Below, piece after piece: positions 52,800 to 62,706 of a stretch of DNA of 64,000 nucleotides. The notes beneath the pieces were generated by a model. The model searched no databases. It worked only from the letters and a program-made list of their open reading frames with translations, and was not told the DNA's origin. This DNA comes from an uncultured Bacteroidales bacterium (GTDB lineage: Bacteria; Bacteroidota; Bacteroidia; Bacteroidales; Paludibacteraceae): contig CASDOZ010000007.1 of the NCBI GenBank assembly GCA_949282265.1, forward strand, positions 1 to 64,000, given 5' to 3'. Both the position numbers and the translations under genes were made by a program. The stretch's first letter is position 1. Each line of letters begins with the position of its first letter.

Positions 52800-53921
52800 A
52801 TGGCAATGAAAAAGAAAATCATATTTTATATTTGCACAGCTGGTTTGTTGCTGCAAAATGTGCAGGCACAATTCATCGTTGAAAAAAACGATGGCACATC
52901 AATAAATGAATTGAAAGACCAGTCCAGTTTTACCCAGAACGGTGATGCGGAGCAATGGGCTTATGGAGATGAATATGTGGCAGGAAACGACTTGGCGAAT
53001 ATCGCTTATGTGCGGCGCGCTTTTCCATCCGTGCCTTTTGACAGCCACTTGTATTACGGCCGTTCGTTGCTGACGGAACAGGAACAAAAGGCTTATGACC
53101 ATTTGCTGTACACGCTGTTGACTTATCGGCCCGAACAGGGTTCGACAACAAGGCGTATCCCTGTTGATTTCGCATCGGCAGGCATTGAGGTTACCTATGA
53201 CCAGTTGCTGACTATTGGAAAATACATGCAATCCGATGAACCGCGTTTGCTGATGGTGCAATCCATTGTCCCCAGAGGCCATGCCACGGATATGGTTGCC
53301 CCACCTGCCGGCAACGTGGGCACGGTGTATTATGAAGCGCGTTTTTATAACGTTTCTACGGCATATACCATACAGGCAAACAACATGTTCAAGGTTGAAA
53401 CGGCTGCGACACGGATTCTTGATAAGTTGCAGCCGGACATGGATGATGCCCAGAAATTCCGTGTGTTGCACGATGAATTTATCAAACTGGCCAGCTACGG
53501 CGGTATGTCCACCGGTAACTCCGGCACGATAGAGGGTGCGTTCATCCCGAACCAATACGGCTATCATGCCATTGTGTGCCAAGGATATGCCAAAGGTTTG
53601 CAGTATCTGTGCCAGCGGGCCGGCATTCCGGTCATTTATGTTACGGGAACGGCATCTTACAGTGAGCCGCCGGTTGACCATGCTTGGAACATGGTGCAGA
53701 TAGGAGGACAATGGTACCATGTTGATCCGACCAACGATGACCCGCCTACCGGCGCGACGATTCCTGTGCGTTATGAGGATTTCCTGCAATGCGACGCAGA
53801 TTTCCTGCATGACCATGTTCCCGGCGTTTCCACGCAAGGTGAGCCGGTTTCTTATCCCGAATTTCCGCCGGTGGCGCAAGAGAGCTATCCGCTCGAACAG
53901 ACCGAGTATCCGCGTCAATGA
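52800..53921 (+). CDS. Secreted transglutaminase-like protein
   Basis: 373 aa with a signal peptide ending near residue 24. The C-terminal half has the transglutaminase-like catalytic triad: Cys in VCQGYAKGLQYLC, His in PVDHAWNMVQIGG, Asp in WYHVDPTNDD. Such domains act as cysteine peptidases or cross-linking enzymes; in bacteria mostly as proteases. About 200 N-terminal residues have no recognised domain. The Pro/Glu-rich C-terminus (residues 348-373) is short and not a T9SS domain. It is downstream of the T9SS-tagged protein and ends 40 nt before the rimP promoter. Confidence 0.82.
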   Translation: MAMKKKIIFYICTAGLLLQNVQAQFIVEKNDGTSINELKDQSSFTQNGDAEQWAYGDEYVAGNDLANIAYVRRAFPSVPFDSHLYYGRSLLTEQEQKAYDHLLYTLLTYRPEQGSTTRRIPVDFASAGIEVTYDQLLTIGKYMQSDEPRLLMVQSIVPRGHATDMVAPPAGNVGTVYYEARFYNVSTAYTIQANNMFKVETAATRILDKLQPDMDDAQKFRVLHDEFIKLASYGGMSTGNSGTIEGAFIPNQYGYHAIVCQGYAKGLQYLCQRAGIPVIYVTGTASYSEPPVDHAWNMVQIGGQWYHVDPTNDDPPTGATIPVRYEDFLQCDADFLHDHVPGVSTQGEPVSYPEFPPVAQESYPLEQTEYPRQ

Positions 53922-53937
53922 CATTTTCAGGGATGCA

Positions 53938-53969
53938 TTTGGTTGTTTGGAAAAAATGTTGTACTTTTG
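53938..53969 (+). promoter_or_regulatory. Promoter of rimP-nusA-infB
   Basis: TTTG (53938-53941), a 20-nt spacer and TACTTTTG (53962-53969). The 5' leader then contains the hairpin at 53984-54007. Confidence 0.75.
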
Positions 53970-53983
53970 CAACCGAAGTTTTT

Positions 53984-54007
53984 GAAGGGGACCTCCAAGT
54001 CCCCTTC
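53984..54007 (+). promoter_or_regulatory. Leader hairpin before rimP
   Basis: GAAGGGGAC-CTCCAA-GTCCCCTTC is a perfect 9-bp stem with a 6-nt loop near the 5' end of the rimP-nusA-infB mRNA, 26 nt before the rimP ATG. No T-tract follows, so it is not a plain terminator. It may be a site for NusA or another factor in autoregulation, or it may stabilise the mRNA end. Confidence 0.55.
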
Positions 54008-54033
54008 GTTATTATTCAATAACGTAGAGTGCA

Positions 54034-54501
54034 ATGATTGACAAAGGCAATTTGACTGCTGTCGTGGAAGAATATTTGTCCGGGAGCAATTGTTTCTTGG
54101 TCGATTTGACAGTTACGCCCGACAACCGCATTACGGTGGAAATTGATTCGGCCGAGAGTGTTTCCATTGATTTTTGCGCGGATTTGAGCCGGCATATCGA
54201 AGCCAATCTGGATCGTGAAACAGAAGATTTCGAGTTGGAAGTGGGTTCGGCCGGGCTGACTGCCCCATTCAAGATTTTGAAGCAGTACGAAAAAAATATT
54301 GGCAACCAGGTGGAAGTCCTGACTTGTGACGGCCGGAAACTGCGTGGCCTCCTGAAAGCAGCGACGCCCGAACATTTCATTTTGGAAATAGAGAAACAGG
54401 TGAAGCCGGAAGGTGCCAAACGTAAAATAACCGTGCAGGAAGCGCTTACATTTGCATATTCTGAAATAAAGTACACAAAATATCTAATCCTATTTAAATA
54501 A
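54034..54501 (+). CDS. rimP: Ribosome maturation factor RimP
   Basis: 155-aa protein needed for 30S subunit maturation. N-terminal alpha/beta domain (VDLTVTPDNRITVEIDSAE, ELEVGSAGLTAPFK) and a C-terminal SH3-like domain (LTCDGRKLRGLLKAAT). It lies just before nusA (2-nt gap), the conserved rimP-nusA-infB order. Confidence 0.92.
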   Translation: MIDKGNLTAVVEEYLSGSNCFLVDLTVTPDNRITVEIDSAESVSIDFCADLSRHIEANLDRETEDFELEVGSAGLTAPFKILKQYEKNIGNQVEVLTCDGRKLRGLLKAATPEHFILEIEKQVKPEGAKRKITVQEALTFAYSEIKYTKYLILFK

Positions 54502-54503
54502 GT

Positions 54504-55775
54504 ATGGCTAAAAAAGAAACCGTCAATCTGATTGACACCTTTTCAGAGTTCAAGGAACTGAAAAACATTGACCGAAAGACCTTTATCGGTGTTATGGAAG
54601 AATCGTTCCGCAACGTTATTGCCAAAATGTTCGGAACCGATGAAAACTATGATGTCATTGTGAATCCGGACAAAGGCGACTTCGAAATTTACCGCAACCG
54701 TGTCATTGTGCCCGATGGCGAGTTGAAGAACCCGAATATGGAAATAGCCTTTTCGGAAGCCCGTACCATAGACGAGGAATGCGAACTCGGCGAAGAAATC
54801 ACGGACAAGGTCGATTTCCTGAAATTTGGGCGTCGTGCCATCCTGACTTTGCGCCAGACGCTTGCAGCCAAGATTCTGGAACTGCAAAAGGAAAGTTTAT
54901 ATACGCGTTACAAAGATATGGTCGGCCAGATTGTTACGGCGGAACTTTACCAGATATGGAAAAAGGAAATGCTCTTGCTGGATGAGGATGGGAACGAACT
55001 GTATTTGCCGAAGTCGGAACAAATCCCGACTGATTTTTACCGTAAAGGCGACATGGTCCGTGCCGTTGTGTTGCGTGTCGATAACAAAAACAACAATCCG
55101 CGCATTATCTTGTCGCGTACAGCTCCGGTGTTCCTGCAACGCCTGTTTGAACTGGAAGTGCCGGAAGTGCATGACGGTTTGATTACCATAGTCAAGATTG
55201 TGCGTGTCCCGGGCGAACGTGCCAAAGTGGCGGTTGAGTCCTTCGATGAACGCATAGACCCGGTGGGCGCATGTGTCGGCATCAAGGGAGCACGTATCCA
55301 CGGCATTGTGCGTGAGTTGCGTAACGAAAATATCGATGTAATCAATTACACCACCAACCCGAGCCTGTTCATTGCCCGTTCGCTGAATCCTGCAAAAATA
55401 TCTTCCATTAGCCTGCACGAAGATACGAAACGTGCCGAGGTTTATCTGAAGCCGGAAGAAGTCTCGCTGGCCATAGGCAAGGGAGGACTGAATATCAAAC
55501 TTGCGGGTATGCTGACCGGCTATGAGCTGGATGTGTTCCGTGAAACCGATGATGACGATGTCGAGGGAGAAGATATTTATTTGGATGAATTTTCCGATGA
55601 AATCGATGGCTGGGTAATAGATGCCTTGAAAGCTATTGGCTGCGATACCGCCAAGGATGTTTTGGCAATTCCGCGTGACGAATTGATACATCGTACAGAC
55701 CTTGAGGAGGAAACCATCGATGATGTATTGCGCATTCTGAATGCGGAATTTGAAGAGGAAGAGGCGGGAGAATAA
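54504..55775 (+). CDS. nusA: Transcription termination/antitermination factor NusA
   Basis: 423 aa. N-terminal RNA-polymerase-binding domain (residues 1-125), an S1 domain about 135-200, then two KH domains (ACVGIKGARIHGIVRELRNE and LAIGKGGLNIKLA), and a short acidic C-terminal end. Total length is typical of Bacteroidetes NusA, without the long repeat tail of E. coli. It binds elongating RNA polymerase and controls pausing. Between rimP and infB; the end at 55775 leaves an 87-nt gap before infB. Confidence 0.94.
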   Translation: MAKKETVNLIDTFSEFKELKNIDRKTFIGVMEESFRNVIAKMFGTDENYDVIVNPDKGDFEIYRNRVIVPDGELKNPNMEIAFSEARTIDEECELGEEITDKVDFLKFGRRAILTLRQTLAAKILELQKESLYTRYKDMVGQIVTAELYQIWKKEMLLLDEDGNELYLPKSEQIPTDFYRKGDMVRAVVLRVDNKNNNPRIILSRTAPVFLQRLFELEVPEVHDGLITIVKIVRVPGERAKVAVESFDERIDPVGACVGIKGARIHGIVRELRNENIDVINYTTNPSLFIARSLNPAKISSISLHEDTKRAEVYLKPEEVSLAIGKGGLNIKLAGMLTGYELDVFRETDDDDVEGEDIYLDEFSDEIDGWVIDALKAIGCDTAKDVLAIPRDELIHRTDLEEETIDDVLRILNAEFEEEEAGE

Positions 55776-55862
55776 AATTCCCCTCCTCCTTGTCGTACCG
55801 TCGGAGAACCGATGGAATTTTGAAGAAGAATCGTTTGCTTTTAACATAATAAATCAGACTGT

Positions 55863-58805
55863 ATGGCAATAAAACTAAGTAAAGCATGTAAGGAATTGAA
55901 CGTAGGTATGTCCACTGCGGTAACTTTTTTTGCAAAAAACGGACATAAGATAGCGGAAGACCCGAATGTCAGGATTGACGATGACTTGTATCTGATGCTT
56001 GCCAAGGAATATAACAAGGATATGGCTCTGAAATTGGAGTCGGAACGCTTGTTGCAGGAGCGTCAGATGAAAGCCAAGGCCGAGGAGTTTGTTGCCACTG
56101 CACCGGCGGAGCCGGTGCATGAAACAGAGCAGGAAACAATAAACGTTTCGGTTGACGTGCAACCGCATGTAAAAACAGTCGGGCATATCGACCTTGATTC
56201 TTTGCAGAAAGGAAAAGCGGCCTCGAAAGAATCGGATGAAAAAGTAACGGCACAAGTTCCCGTGCCGGAACCGGTTGGCAATAAACCTGTTGAAGCAGCA
56301 GAGATGCCGGAACCAGTATCTCCTGCACCGCAAGCGGAAGAGGCAAAGGTTGAAGAACCTGCTGTACCTGTGTTTGGTGGCGAATTGTCCGGACAGGACG
56401 AAGATGGAGAAGAATATTTTGAAGAAGATGACAATGCGGAAGCAAACGCAGATTTTGCCGATGAGGAGGATGAAGAGGAAAATTACGCCGAAGACGAATC
56501 GTCCGACCATGAGTATGAAGATGAATCTGAGGATGATAATCTTCCTAAAAACAATTTGTTGCCCGAGGATGATGACGATGATGTTTTTGTCATAAGAAGG
56601 CCTCGCATAGAGAAAACGCCCGTCGTTGTAGGAAAAATCGATTTGGATCAGTTGAACCAGAGCACGAGGCCAAAGTCGAAAACCAAGGAGCAGAAAAAGA
56701 AAGAGCGCGAAGAAAAATATCGCCAGCAACAGGAGCAGAAAAAAACACGGTCCGACAAGAACTGGAACAATAAGACCGATGATGAAACCGAACCGCGCAA
56801 GAAACGCGAACGAATCAAACAAGGCCGTATAGATCTCAGTAAGCCGCAGGAAATCAGGAAAGAAAAGAAACATGCCAAACGTCCGTTGCGTACGGAAATC
56901 AATGAAGAAGATGTACAGAAGCAAATAAAGGAAACGTTGGCAAGGCTTTCCGGTGCTAAAAACAAAGGCAAAGGAGCCAAATACAGGAAAGAAAAACGTG
57001 AACATGTCCGTGCCGTCCAAGAAGAGCAGTTAATGCTTGAACATGAACAGGAGAAAGTACTTAAATTGACTGAATTCGTAACAGCAAATGAATTGGCCGT
57101 TATGATGAATGTTTCTGTGAACCAGGTGATAGCAACTTGTATGAGCCTTGGATTGATGGTGTCAATTAATCAGCGTTTGGATGCGGAAACGATTAATATT
57201 GTGGCGGAGGAATTCGGCTTTACGACTGAATATGTCGATGCGCACGTAATGGAAACTATTAATGAGGATGAGGCTTATTCAGATGATGATTTGGTCGCTC
57301 GTGCACCGATTGTTACAGTTATGGGACACGTTGACCACGGTAAAACTTCGTTGCTTGACTACATTCGTAAAACCAATGTGATAGCGGGTGAAGCCGGAGG
57401 AATTACGCAACACATTGGTGCGTATAATGTCAAGTTGGAGAACGGACAACGCATTACATTCTTGGATACTCCCGGACATGAGGCATTTACGGCTATGCGT
57501 GCACGTGGTGCCAAAGTGACTGACTTGGTTATTATCATTGTTGCAGCTGATGACAATGTTATGCCGCAGACTGTGGAAGCTATTAACCATGCTTCGGCGG
57601 CTGGCGTCCCGATTATTTTTGCCATAAACAAGATAGATAAACCCGGTGCGAATCCCGATAAGATCAAGGAAACGCTAGCCAACATGAATTACTTGGTGGA
57701 AGAATGGGGCGGGAAATACCAGTCGCAGGACATATCGGCCAAGAAAGGTATCGGTGTCGCTGAATTGCTGGAAAAAGTCTTGCTTGAAGCCGAGCTGCTG
57801 GAACTCAAAGCCAACCCGAAACGGCGTGCTATTGGTTCCATCATTGAGTCGTCGCTTGACAAGGGGCGCGGCTATGTAGCGACGGTGCTCGTGCAAGATG
57901 GGACGTTGCACATGGGCGACATCGTTTTGGCAGGGACGCACCACGGACGTGTCAAGGCCATGTTCAACGAGCGTAACCAACGCATAGATGAGGTCCGTCC
58001 GGGCGAACCGGCGTTGATTCTCGGCTTGAACGGTGCCCCGCAGGCCGGCGATAATTTCAATGTTGTGCCGACCGAGCAGGAAGCTCGCGATATAGCCAAT
58101 AAGCGCGAGCAGTTGCAACGTGAACAGAGCATACGCACAAAGAAACACTTTACGTTGGATGAGCTGGGACGCCGTATAGCGCTTGGCGATTTCAAGGAAC
58201 TGAACATTATTGTGAAAGGCGATGTGGACGGCTCCGTGGAGGCTTTGTCGGATTCGTTGCTGAAACTTTCTACGGAAAACATTCAGGTAAATGTCATCCA
58301 CAAGGCAGTCGGTGCCATTTCTGATTCCGATATCCTGTTGGCCGTCGCATCGAACGCCATCATTTGCGGTTTCCAGGTACGCCCGACGGCATCGGCACGC
58401 AAAATGGCCGAACGCGAGGAAATAGACATTCGCTTGTATTCCATTATTTACGATGCAATCGAGGAAATCAAGGCGGCGATGGAAGGTATGCTTGCGCCCG
58501 ACATCAAGGAAGAAGTCACGGCCACATTGGAAATCTTGGAAGTGTTCAAGATTACGAAAGTGGGTTCGGTGGCCGGATGTATTGTCCGTGAGGGCAAAAT
58601 CAAACGTACCAACAAGGTGCGCGTCATCCGCGATGGAATCGTAGTTTTCACTGGCGAACTGGCTTCGTTGAAGCGCATGAAGGAAGACGTGAAGGAAGTC
58701 GGCGTCAACTTTGAATGCGGCTTGAATGTGAAAAACTACAATGATATCAAAGTTGGTGATTTGATTGAGGCTTTCGACGAAGTGGAAGTCAAGAAAGAAT
58801 TATAG
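55863..58805 (+). CDS. infB: Translation initiation factor IF-2
   Basis: 980-aa GTPase that brings initiator tRNA to the 30S subunit. The N-terminal IF2_N helix (residues 1-50, [20 protein letters not shown]) is followed by a long disordered region with a strongly acidic run about residues 177-242 and a Lys/Arg-rich stretch to about 385. The G domain starts near residue 480: [16 protein letters not shown] and NKID. The remaining C-terminal domains are intact. Bacteroidetes IF-2 proteins are long; this one fits. A terminator follows at 58842. Confidence 0.95.
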   Translation: MAIKLSKACKELNVGMSTAVTFFAKNGHKIAEDPNVRIDDDLYLMLAKEYNKDMALKLESERLLQERQMKAKAEEFVATAPAEPVHETEQETINVSVDVQPHVKTVGHIDLDSLQKGKAASKESDEKVTAQVPVPEPVGNKPVEAAEMPEPVSPAPQAEEAKVEEPAVPVFGGELSGQDEDGEEYFEEDDNAEANADFADEEDEEENYAEDESSDHEYEDESEDDNLPKNNLLPEDDDDDVFVIRRPRIEKTPVVVGKIDLDQLNQSTRPKSKTKEQKKKEREEKYRQQQEQKKTRSDKNWNNKTDDETEPRKKRERIKQGRIDLSKPQEIRKEKKHAKRPLRTEINEEDVQKQIKETLARLSGAKNKGKGAKYRKEKREHVRAVQEEQLMLEHEQEKVLKLTEFVTANELAVMMNVSVNQVIATCMSLGLMVSINQRLDAETINIVAEEFGFTTEYVDAHVMETINEDEAYSDDDLVARAPIVTVMGHVDHGKTSLLDYIRKTNVIAGEAGGITQHIGAYNVKLENGQRITFLDTPGHEAFTAMRARGAKVTDLVIIIVAADDNVMPQTVEAINHASAAGVPIIFAINKIDKPGANPDKIKETLANMNYLVEEWGGKYQSQDISAKKGIGVAELLEKVLLEAELLELKANPKRRAIGSIIESSLDKGRGYVATVLVQDGTLHMGDIVLAGTHHGRVKAMFNERNQRIDEVRPGEPALILGLNGAPQAGDNFNVVPTEQEARDIANKREQLQREQSIRTKKHFTLDELGRRIALGDFKELNIIVKGDVDGSVEALSDSLLKLSTENIQVNVIHKAVGAISDSDILLAVASNAIICGFQVRPTASARKMAEREEIDIRLYSIIYDAIEEIKAAMEGMLAPDIKEEVTATLEILEVFKITKVGSVAGCIVREGKIKRTNKVRVIRDGIVVFTGELASLKRMKEDVKEVGVNFECGLNVKNYNDIKVGDLIEAFDEVEVKKEL

Positions 58806-58841
58806 CTGTTGTTTTTAATAGTTTGTTTTAATGTTGTTTGA

Positions 58842-58875
58842 AAGGCCGCATCGGAAACCGATGTGGCCTTATTTT
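58842..58875 (+). terminator. Terminator after infB
   Basis: AAGGCCGCATCGG-AAA-CCGATGTGGCCTT is a 13-bp stem (one G-T pair) with a 3-nt loop, followed by ATTTTG. The T-tract is short but the stem is very stable. Confidence 0.75.
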
Positions 58876-58906
58876 GTGATGTCGTAGCCCCAAATCCGCT
58901 ATGTTG

Positions 58907-58937
58907 TTGCTTACGTCCGAACTTTATCGTATTTTTG
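58907..58937 (+). promoter_or_regulatory. Promoter of hflX
   Basis: TTG (58907-58909), a 20-nt spacer and TATTTTTG (58930-58937), about 48 nt before the hflX ATG. Confidence 0.65.
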
Positions 58938-58984
58938 TAACAGTATTATTGTAAAACAGGAAAAATTCCAACATTTTGCACACT

Positions 58985-60178
58985 ATGGAACAAGCTATAT
59001 TAGTCGGATTGGTTACGCCTTCACAGCCGGAAGACCGCACGCGGGAATATCTTGATGAACTGGCCTTTTTGGCCGATACGTCGGATATAAAACCCGTGAA
59101 AAGGTTCATGCAGAAAGCTGATATGCCGAACACGAATACGTATGTCGGCGAAGGGAAACTTGCCGAGATAAAGGCCTATATCGATGAGCACAAGGAAGAA
59201 ACCGATTTGGTTATTTTTGATGATGAATTGTCGCCGCGGCAGTTGCGCAACATCGAGAAGGCGTTGAACATACGCATCATGGACCGCACGATCCTGATTC
59301 TGGAAATCTTCGTGCGGCGTGCGCAGACATCGTATGCCAAAACGCAGGTGGAAATGGCGCAGCTGCAATATATGTTGCCGCGCCTGACCCGCATGTGGTC
59401 GCACCTTGACCGGCAACGGGGCGGTGGCGTGACGGGGCGCGGCATGGGCGAAACGCAGATAGAAGCGGACAAACGTATTATCAAGAGCCGCATCGCCTTG
59501 CTGAAAGAGGACTTGAAGAAGATAGACCGCCAAATGGCCACCCAGCGGCAAAACCGCGGCAAACTGGTACGGGTGGCACTGGTCGGCTATACCAATGTCG
59601 GCAAATCGACCATCATGAACCTGCTCAGCAAATCGGAAGTGTTTGCCGAGAACAAGCTGTTTGCCACGCTGGACACGACGGTGCGCAAGGTAACCATCGG
59701 CAACCTGCCGTTTTTGTTGTCCGACACGGTCGGTTTTATCCGCAAATTGCCCCACCATCTGATAGAATCGTTCAAAAGTACGCTGGATGAGGTCCGTGAG
59801 GCCGATTTGCTTATCCACGTGGTGGATATTTCGCACCCGAACTTTGAAGAACAGTACGAGGTCGTGTGCCAAACCTTGAAGGATATAACCGGCACGGAAA
59901 AACCGTCTATTTTGCTGTTCAATAAAATTGATGCGTTCACTTATACGCCCAAGGATGCCGATGACCTTTCGCCGATGAGGCGCGAAAATTACAGCCTGGA
60001 CGATTTGAAGAAAACTTGGATGGGGCGTATGCATGAAAACTGCTTGTTCATTTCCGCCCGGCAGAAGGAAAATATCGAGTCGCTCAAAAAGTTGATGTAC
60101 GATAAAATTAAGGCCATCCACATAGAACGTTACCCGTATAATGACTTCCTTTTCCAATATGCGGACGAGGCAGAATGA
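58985..60178 (+). CDS. hflX: GTPase HflX
   Basis: 397-aa ribosome-associated GTPase that splits stalled or stressed ribosomes. The HflX N-terminal domain (NTNTYVGEGKLAEI, FDDELSPRQLRNIEKALN) is followed by the helical linker (QLQYMLPRL, GRGMGETQIEADKR) and the G domain starting near residue 200: GYTNVGKST, SDTVGFIRKLPHHL, LFNKID. The start is ATG 58985; a TTG three codons upstream is not needed. It stands between its own promoter and the EF-G paralogue gene. Confidence 0.93.
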   Translation: MEQAILVGLVTPSQPEDRTREYLDELAFLADTSDIKPVKRFMQKADMPNTNTYVGEGKLAEIKAYIDEHKEETDLVIFDDELSPRQLRNIEKALNIRIMDRTILILEIFVRRAQTSYAKTQVEMAQLQYMLPRLTRMWSHLDRQRGGGVTGRGMGETQIEADKRIIKSRIALLKEDLKKIDRQMATQRQNRGKLVRVALVGYTNVGKSTIMNLLSKSEVFAENKLFATLDTTVRKVTIGNLPFLLSDTVGFIRKLPHHLIESFKSTLDEVREADLLIHVVDISHPNFEEQYEVVCQTLKDITGTEKPSILLFNKIDAFTYTPKDADDLSPMRRENYSLDDLKKTWMGRMHENCLFISARQKENIESLKKLMYDKIKAIHIERYPYNDFLFQYADEAE

Positions 60179-60317
60179 TATTTTTTCGGAAAGTAATGTT
60201 GTAGAACATAAAACTTGATGCCGTTTTTTGCCGTTTTTTTTTTACATTGCACGCCAATTTCGCGCAAGCGGGATAAAACAGAAGATTTTTACTTAACTTG
60301 TTATTAATTAATATCTT

Positions 60318-62477
60318 ATGAAATTGTATCAATCAAATGAAATTAAGAACATCTCGTTGTTGGGAAGTTCTGGCTCTGGGAAAACCACTCTTGTAGAAGC
60401 CATGCTTTACGAGAGTGGAGTTATAAAACGTCGTGGTTCCGTTGAAGCAAAGAACACGGTTTCCGACTATTTCCCAGTAGAAAAGGAATACGGTTATTCC
60501 GTGTTTCCCACAGTCATTAACCTGGAATGGCTCGGCAAGAAACTGAACATCATAGACTGCCCGGGTTCGGACGATTTCATCGGTGGAACGGTAACATCGC
60601 TGAATGTTACGGACACCGCTATTATCTTGCTGAATGCGCAAAATGGCGTTGAAGTAGGCACGCAAAATCATTTTCGTTATACCGAACAGCATAAGAAACC
60701 GGTTATTTTCCTGATTAACCAGCTTGACCATGAAAAAGCCGATTATGACAAAACCGTGGAGCAACTCAAAGAACTCTATGGCGGCAAAGCTGTACAAATT
60801 CAATATCCGATTTCCGTCGGCCCGGGTTTCAACGCCTTGGTGGATGTGCTGAAAATGAAAATGTACCAATGGAAACCCGAAGGCGGCGAGCCCCAGATTC
60901 TTGACATTCCTGCTTCAGAAATGGACAAAGCCAAGGAACTTCATAACCTTTTGCTTGAAGCGGCTGCCGAGAATGATGAAACTTTGATGGACAAATTCTT
61001 TGAACAAGGTGCCTTGGAAGAAGAAGAAATGCGTATAGGTATCCGCAAAGGTCTTGTTTTGCGTGATGTATTTCCCATTTTCTGCGTGTGCGCCGAGAAA
61101 GACATGGGCGTGCGCCGCTTGATGGAGTTTTTGGGCAACATTTCGCCTTCCGTGTCGGTGGCAACCAAACCCGTTACACTTGATGGTAAGGAAGTAAGCC
61201 CCGATGAAAACGGTCCTACAAGTATCTATATTTTCAAAACGAGTGTGGAACCGCATATCGGTGAAGTTTCCTATTTCAAGGTTATGAGCGGCGAAGTGAA
61301 ATCCGGTGATGACCTTGTGAATATGGACAGAGGAACAAAAGAGCGTATTACGCAGTTGTATGCCGTTGCCGGCCAGGTGCGTGTCCCGGTTGATGAGCTG
61401 AGTGCCGGTGATATCGGTGCCACCGTAAAACTGAAAGATTCACGTACGGGTAATACGTTGAATGAAAAAGGTTGCGATTTCCATTTTGGTTCTATAAAAT
61501 ATCCGGATCCGAGATACCGCCGTGCTATCAAGCCACAGAATGAGGCGGATGCCGAAAAACTGAGCGAAATCTTGACCCGTATGCATGAAGAAGATCCCAC
61601 TTGGATTGTCGAGCAGTCCAAGGAACTGAAACAGACCATTGTGTTCGGTCAGGGAGAATTCCATTTGCGCACTTTGAAATGGCGTCTGGAAAACAATGAT
61701 AAAATGATGGTGGAATTTATCGAGCCGAAGATTCCGTATCGTGAAACCATTACGAAAGCCGCCCGTGCTGATTATCGCCATAAAAAACAGTCGGGCGGTG
61801 CCGGGCAGTTCGGCGAAGTTCACTTGATTGTGGAGCCGCTTGTTGAAGGTGTTCCAGCCAAGGATGTCTATAAGTTTAACGGCCAGGAATTCCGTATTTC
61901 GGCTCGCGATGTGCAAGTCTATCCCTTGGAATGGGGCGGTAAGCTCGAACTGGTGAACAGCATTGTGGGTGGTGCCATTGATGCGCGTTTCATTCCGGCC
62001 ATTTTGAAAGGTGTTATGGATCGTATCGAACAAGGCCCGCTGACCGGTTCGTATGCGCGTGATGTACGTGTTATTGTGTATGACGGAAAAATGCATCCGG
62101 TGGATTCCAATGAAATTTCGTTCCGCTTGGCAGGACGCAACGCATTTGCTGCCGCCTTCAAAGAGGCCGGCCCAAAGATTCTGGAACCGATTTACGATTT
62201 GGAAATCATGGTGCCGTCCGACAAAATGGGTGATGTCATGAGCGACTTGCAAGGGCGCCGCGGTATTATCATGGGTATGCACAGTGAAAAAGGTTTTGAA
62301 AAACTGACCGCCAAAGTTCCTTTGAAAGAACTGAGCAGCTATTCCACGACATTGAGTTCCATAACCGGCGGACGTGCCTCGTTCGTAATGAAGTTTGCAA
62401 GCTATGAGCTTGTGCCGGCCGATGTCCAGGAAAAACTGTTGAAGGAATACGAGGCAACCCAACAGGACAAAGAATAA
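60318..62477 (+). CDS. fusA2: Elongation factor G paralogue (EF-G2-like, degenerate GTPase motifs)
   Basis: 719-aa translational GTPase relative with all EF-G domains: G domain, beta-barrel, and domains III-V (QSGGAGQFGEVHLIVEP, GGAIDARFIPAILKGVMD, SDLQGRRGIIMGMHSEKG). The P-loop GSSGSGKTT (residues 16-24) is intact, but other GTPase motifs are not: the switch I ERGITI segment reads KEYGYSVF, the DTPGH motif is DCPGSDDF (Ser84 for the catalytic His), and NKxD is NQLD (Gln135). These changes fit the Bacteroides EF-G2 group, reported to translocate without GTP hydrolysis and to help gut colonisation. A strong terminator follows; upstream 138 nt show no clear consensus promoter. Confidence 0.88.
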   Translation: MKLYQSNEIKNISLLGSSGSGKTTLVEAMLYESGVIKRRGSVEAKNTVSDYFPVEKEYGYSVFPTVINLEWLGKKLNIIDCPGSDDFIGGTVTSLNVTDTAIILLNAQNGVEVGTQNHFRYTEQHKKPVIFLINQLDHEKADYDKTVEQLKELYGGKAVQIQYPISVGPGFNALVDVLKMKMYQWKPEGGEPQILDIPASEMDKAKELHNLLLEAAAENDETLMDKFFEQGALEEEEMRIGIRKGLVLRDVFPIFCVCAEKDMGVRRLMEFLGNISPSVSVATKPVTLDGKEVSPDENGPTSIYIFKTSVEPHIGEVSYFKVMSGEVKSGDDLVNMDRGTKERITQLYAVAGQVRVPVDELSAGDIGATVKLKDSRTGNTLNEKGCDFHFGSIKYPDPRYRRAIKPQNEADAEKLSEILTRMHEEDPTWIVEQSKELKQTIVFGQGEFHLRTLKWRLENNDKMMVEFIEPKIPYRETITKAARADYRHKKQSGGAGQFGEVHLIVEPLVEGVPAKDVYKFNGQEFRISARDVQVYPLEWGGKLELVNSIVGGAIDARFIPAILKGVMDRIEQGPLTGSYARDVRVIVYDGKMHPVDSNEISFRLAGRNAFAAAFKEAGPKILEPIYDLEIMVPSDKMGDVMSDLQGRRGIIMGMHSEKGFEKLTAKVPLKELSSYSTTLSSITGGRASFVMKFASYELVPADVQEKLLKEYEATQQDKE

Positions 62478-62516
62478 AACCGGAAACAGCCTGTTTGTTT
62501 GCAGGCATATTGGAAA

Positions 62517-62553
62517 AGCAAACGAATTCATAAGGGATTCGTTTGCTTTTTTT
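62517..62553 (+). terminator. Terminator after the EF-G paralogue gene
   Basis: AGCAAACGAAT and ATTCGTTTGCT form a perfect 11-bp stem around a 9-nt loop, running straight into seven T. Confidence 0.92.
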
Positions 62554-62706
62554 GTGGGAGGGCTGTCGGCAGACGCATGTTGGGACGGACAGCCTGATGC
62601 CGTAACTTTTTTGAAACATGTTTTACAACCGAATATAATACGATTGTCCTATTTTCGTAACATGACACCTCTACTTTTGCCCCCGAAAAAAATAGAGTAA
62701 CGAAAT

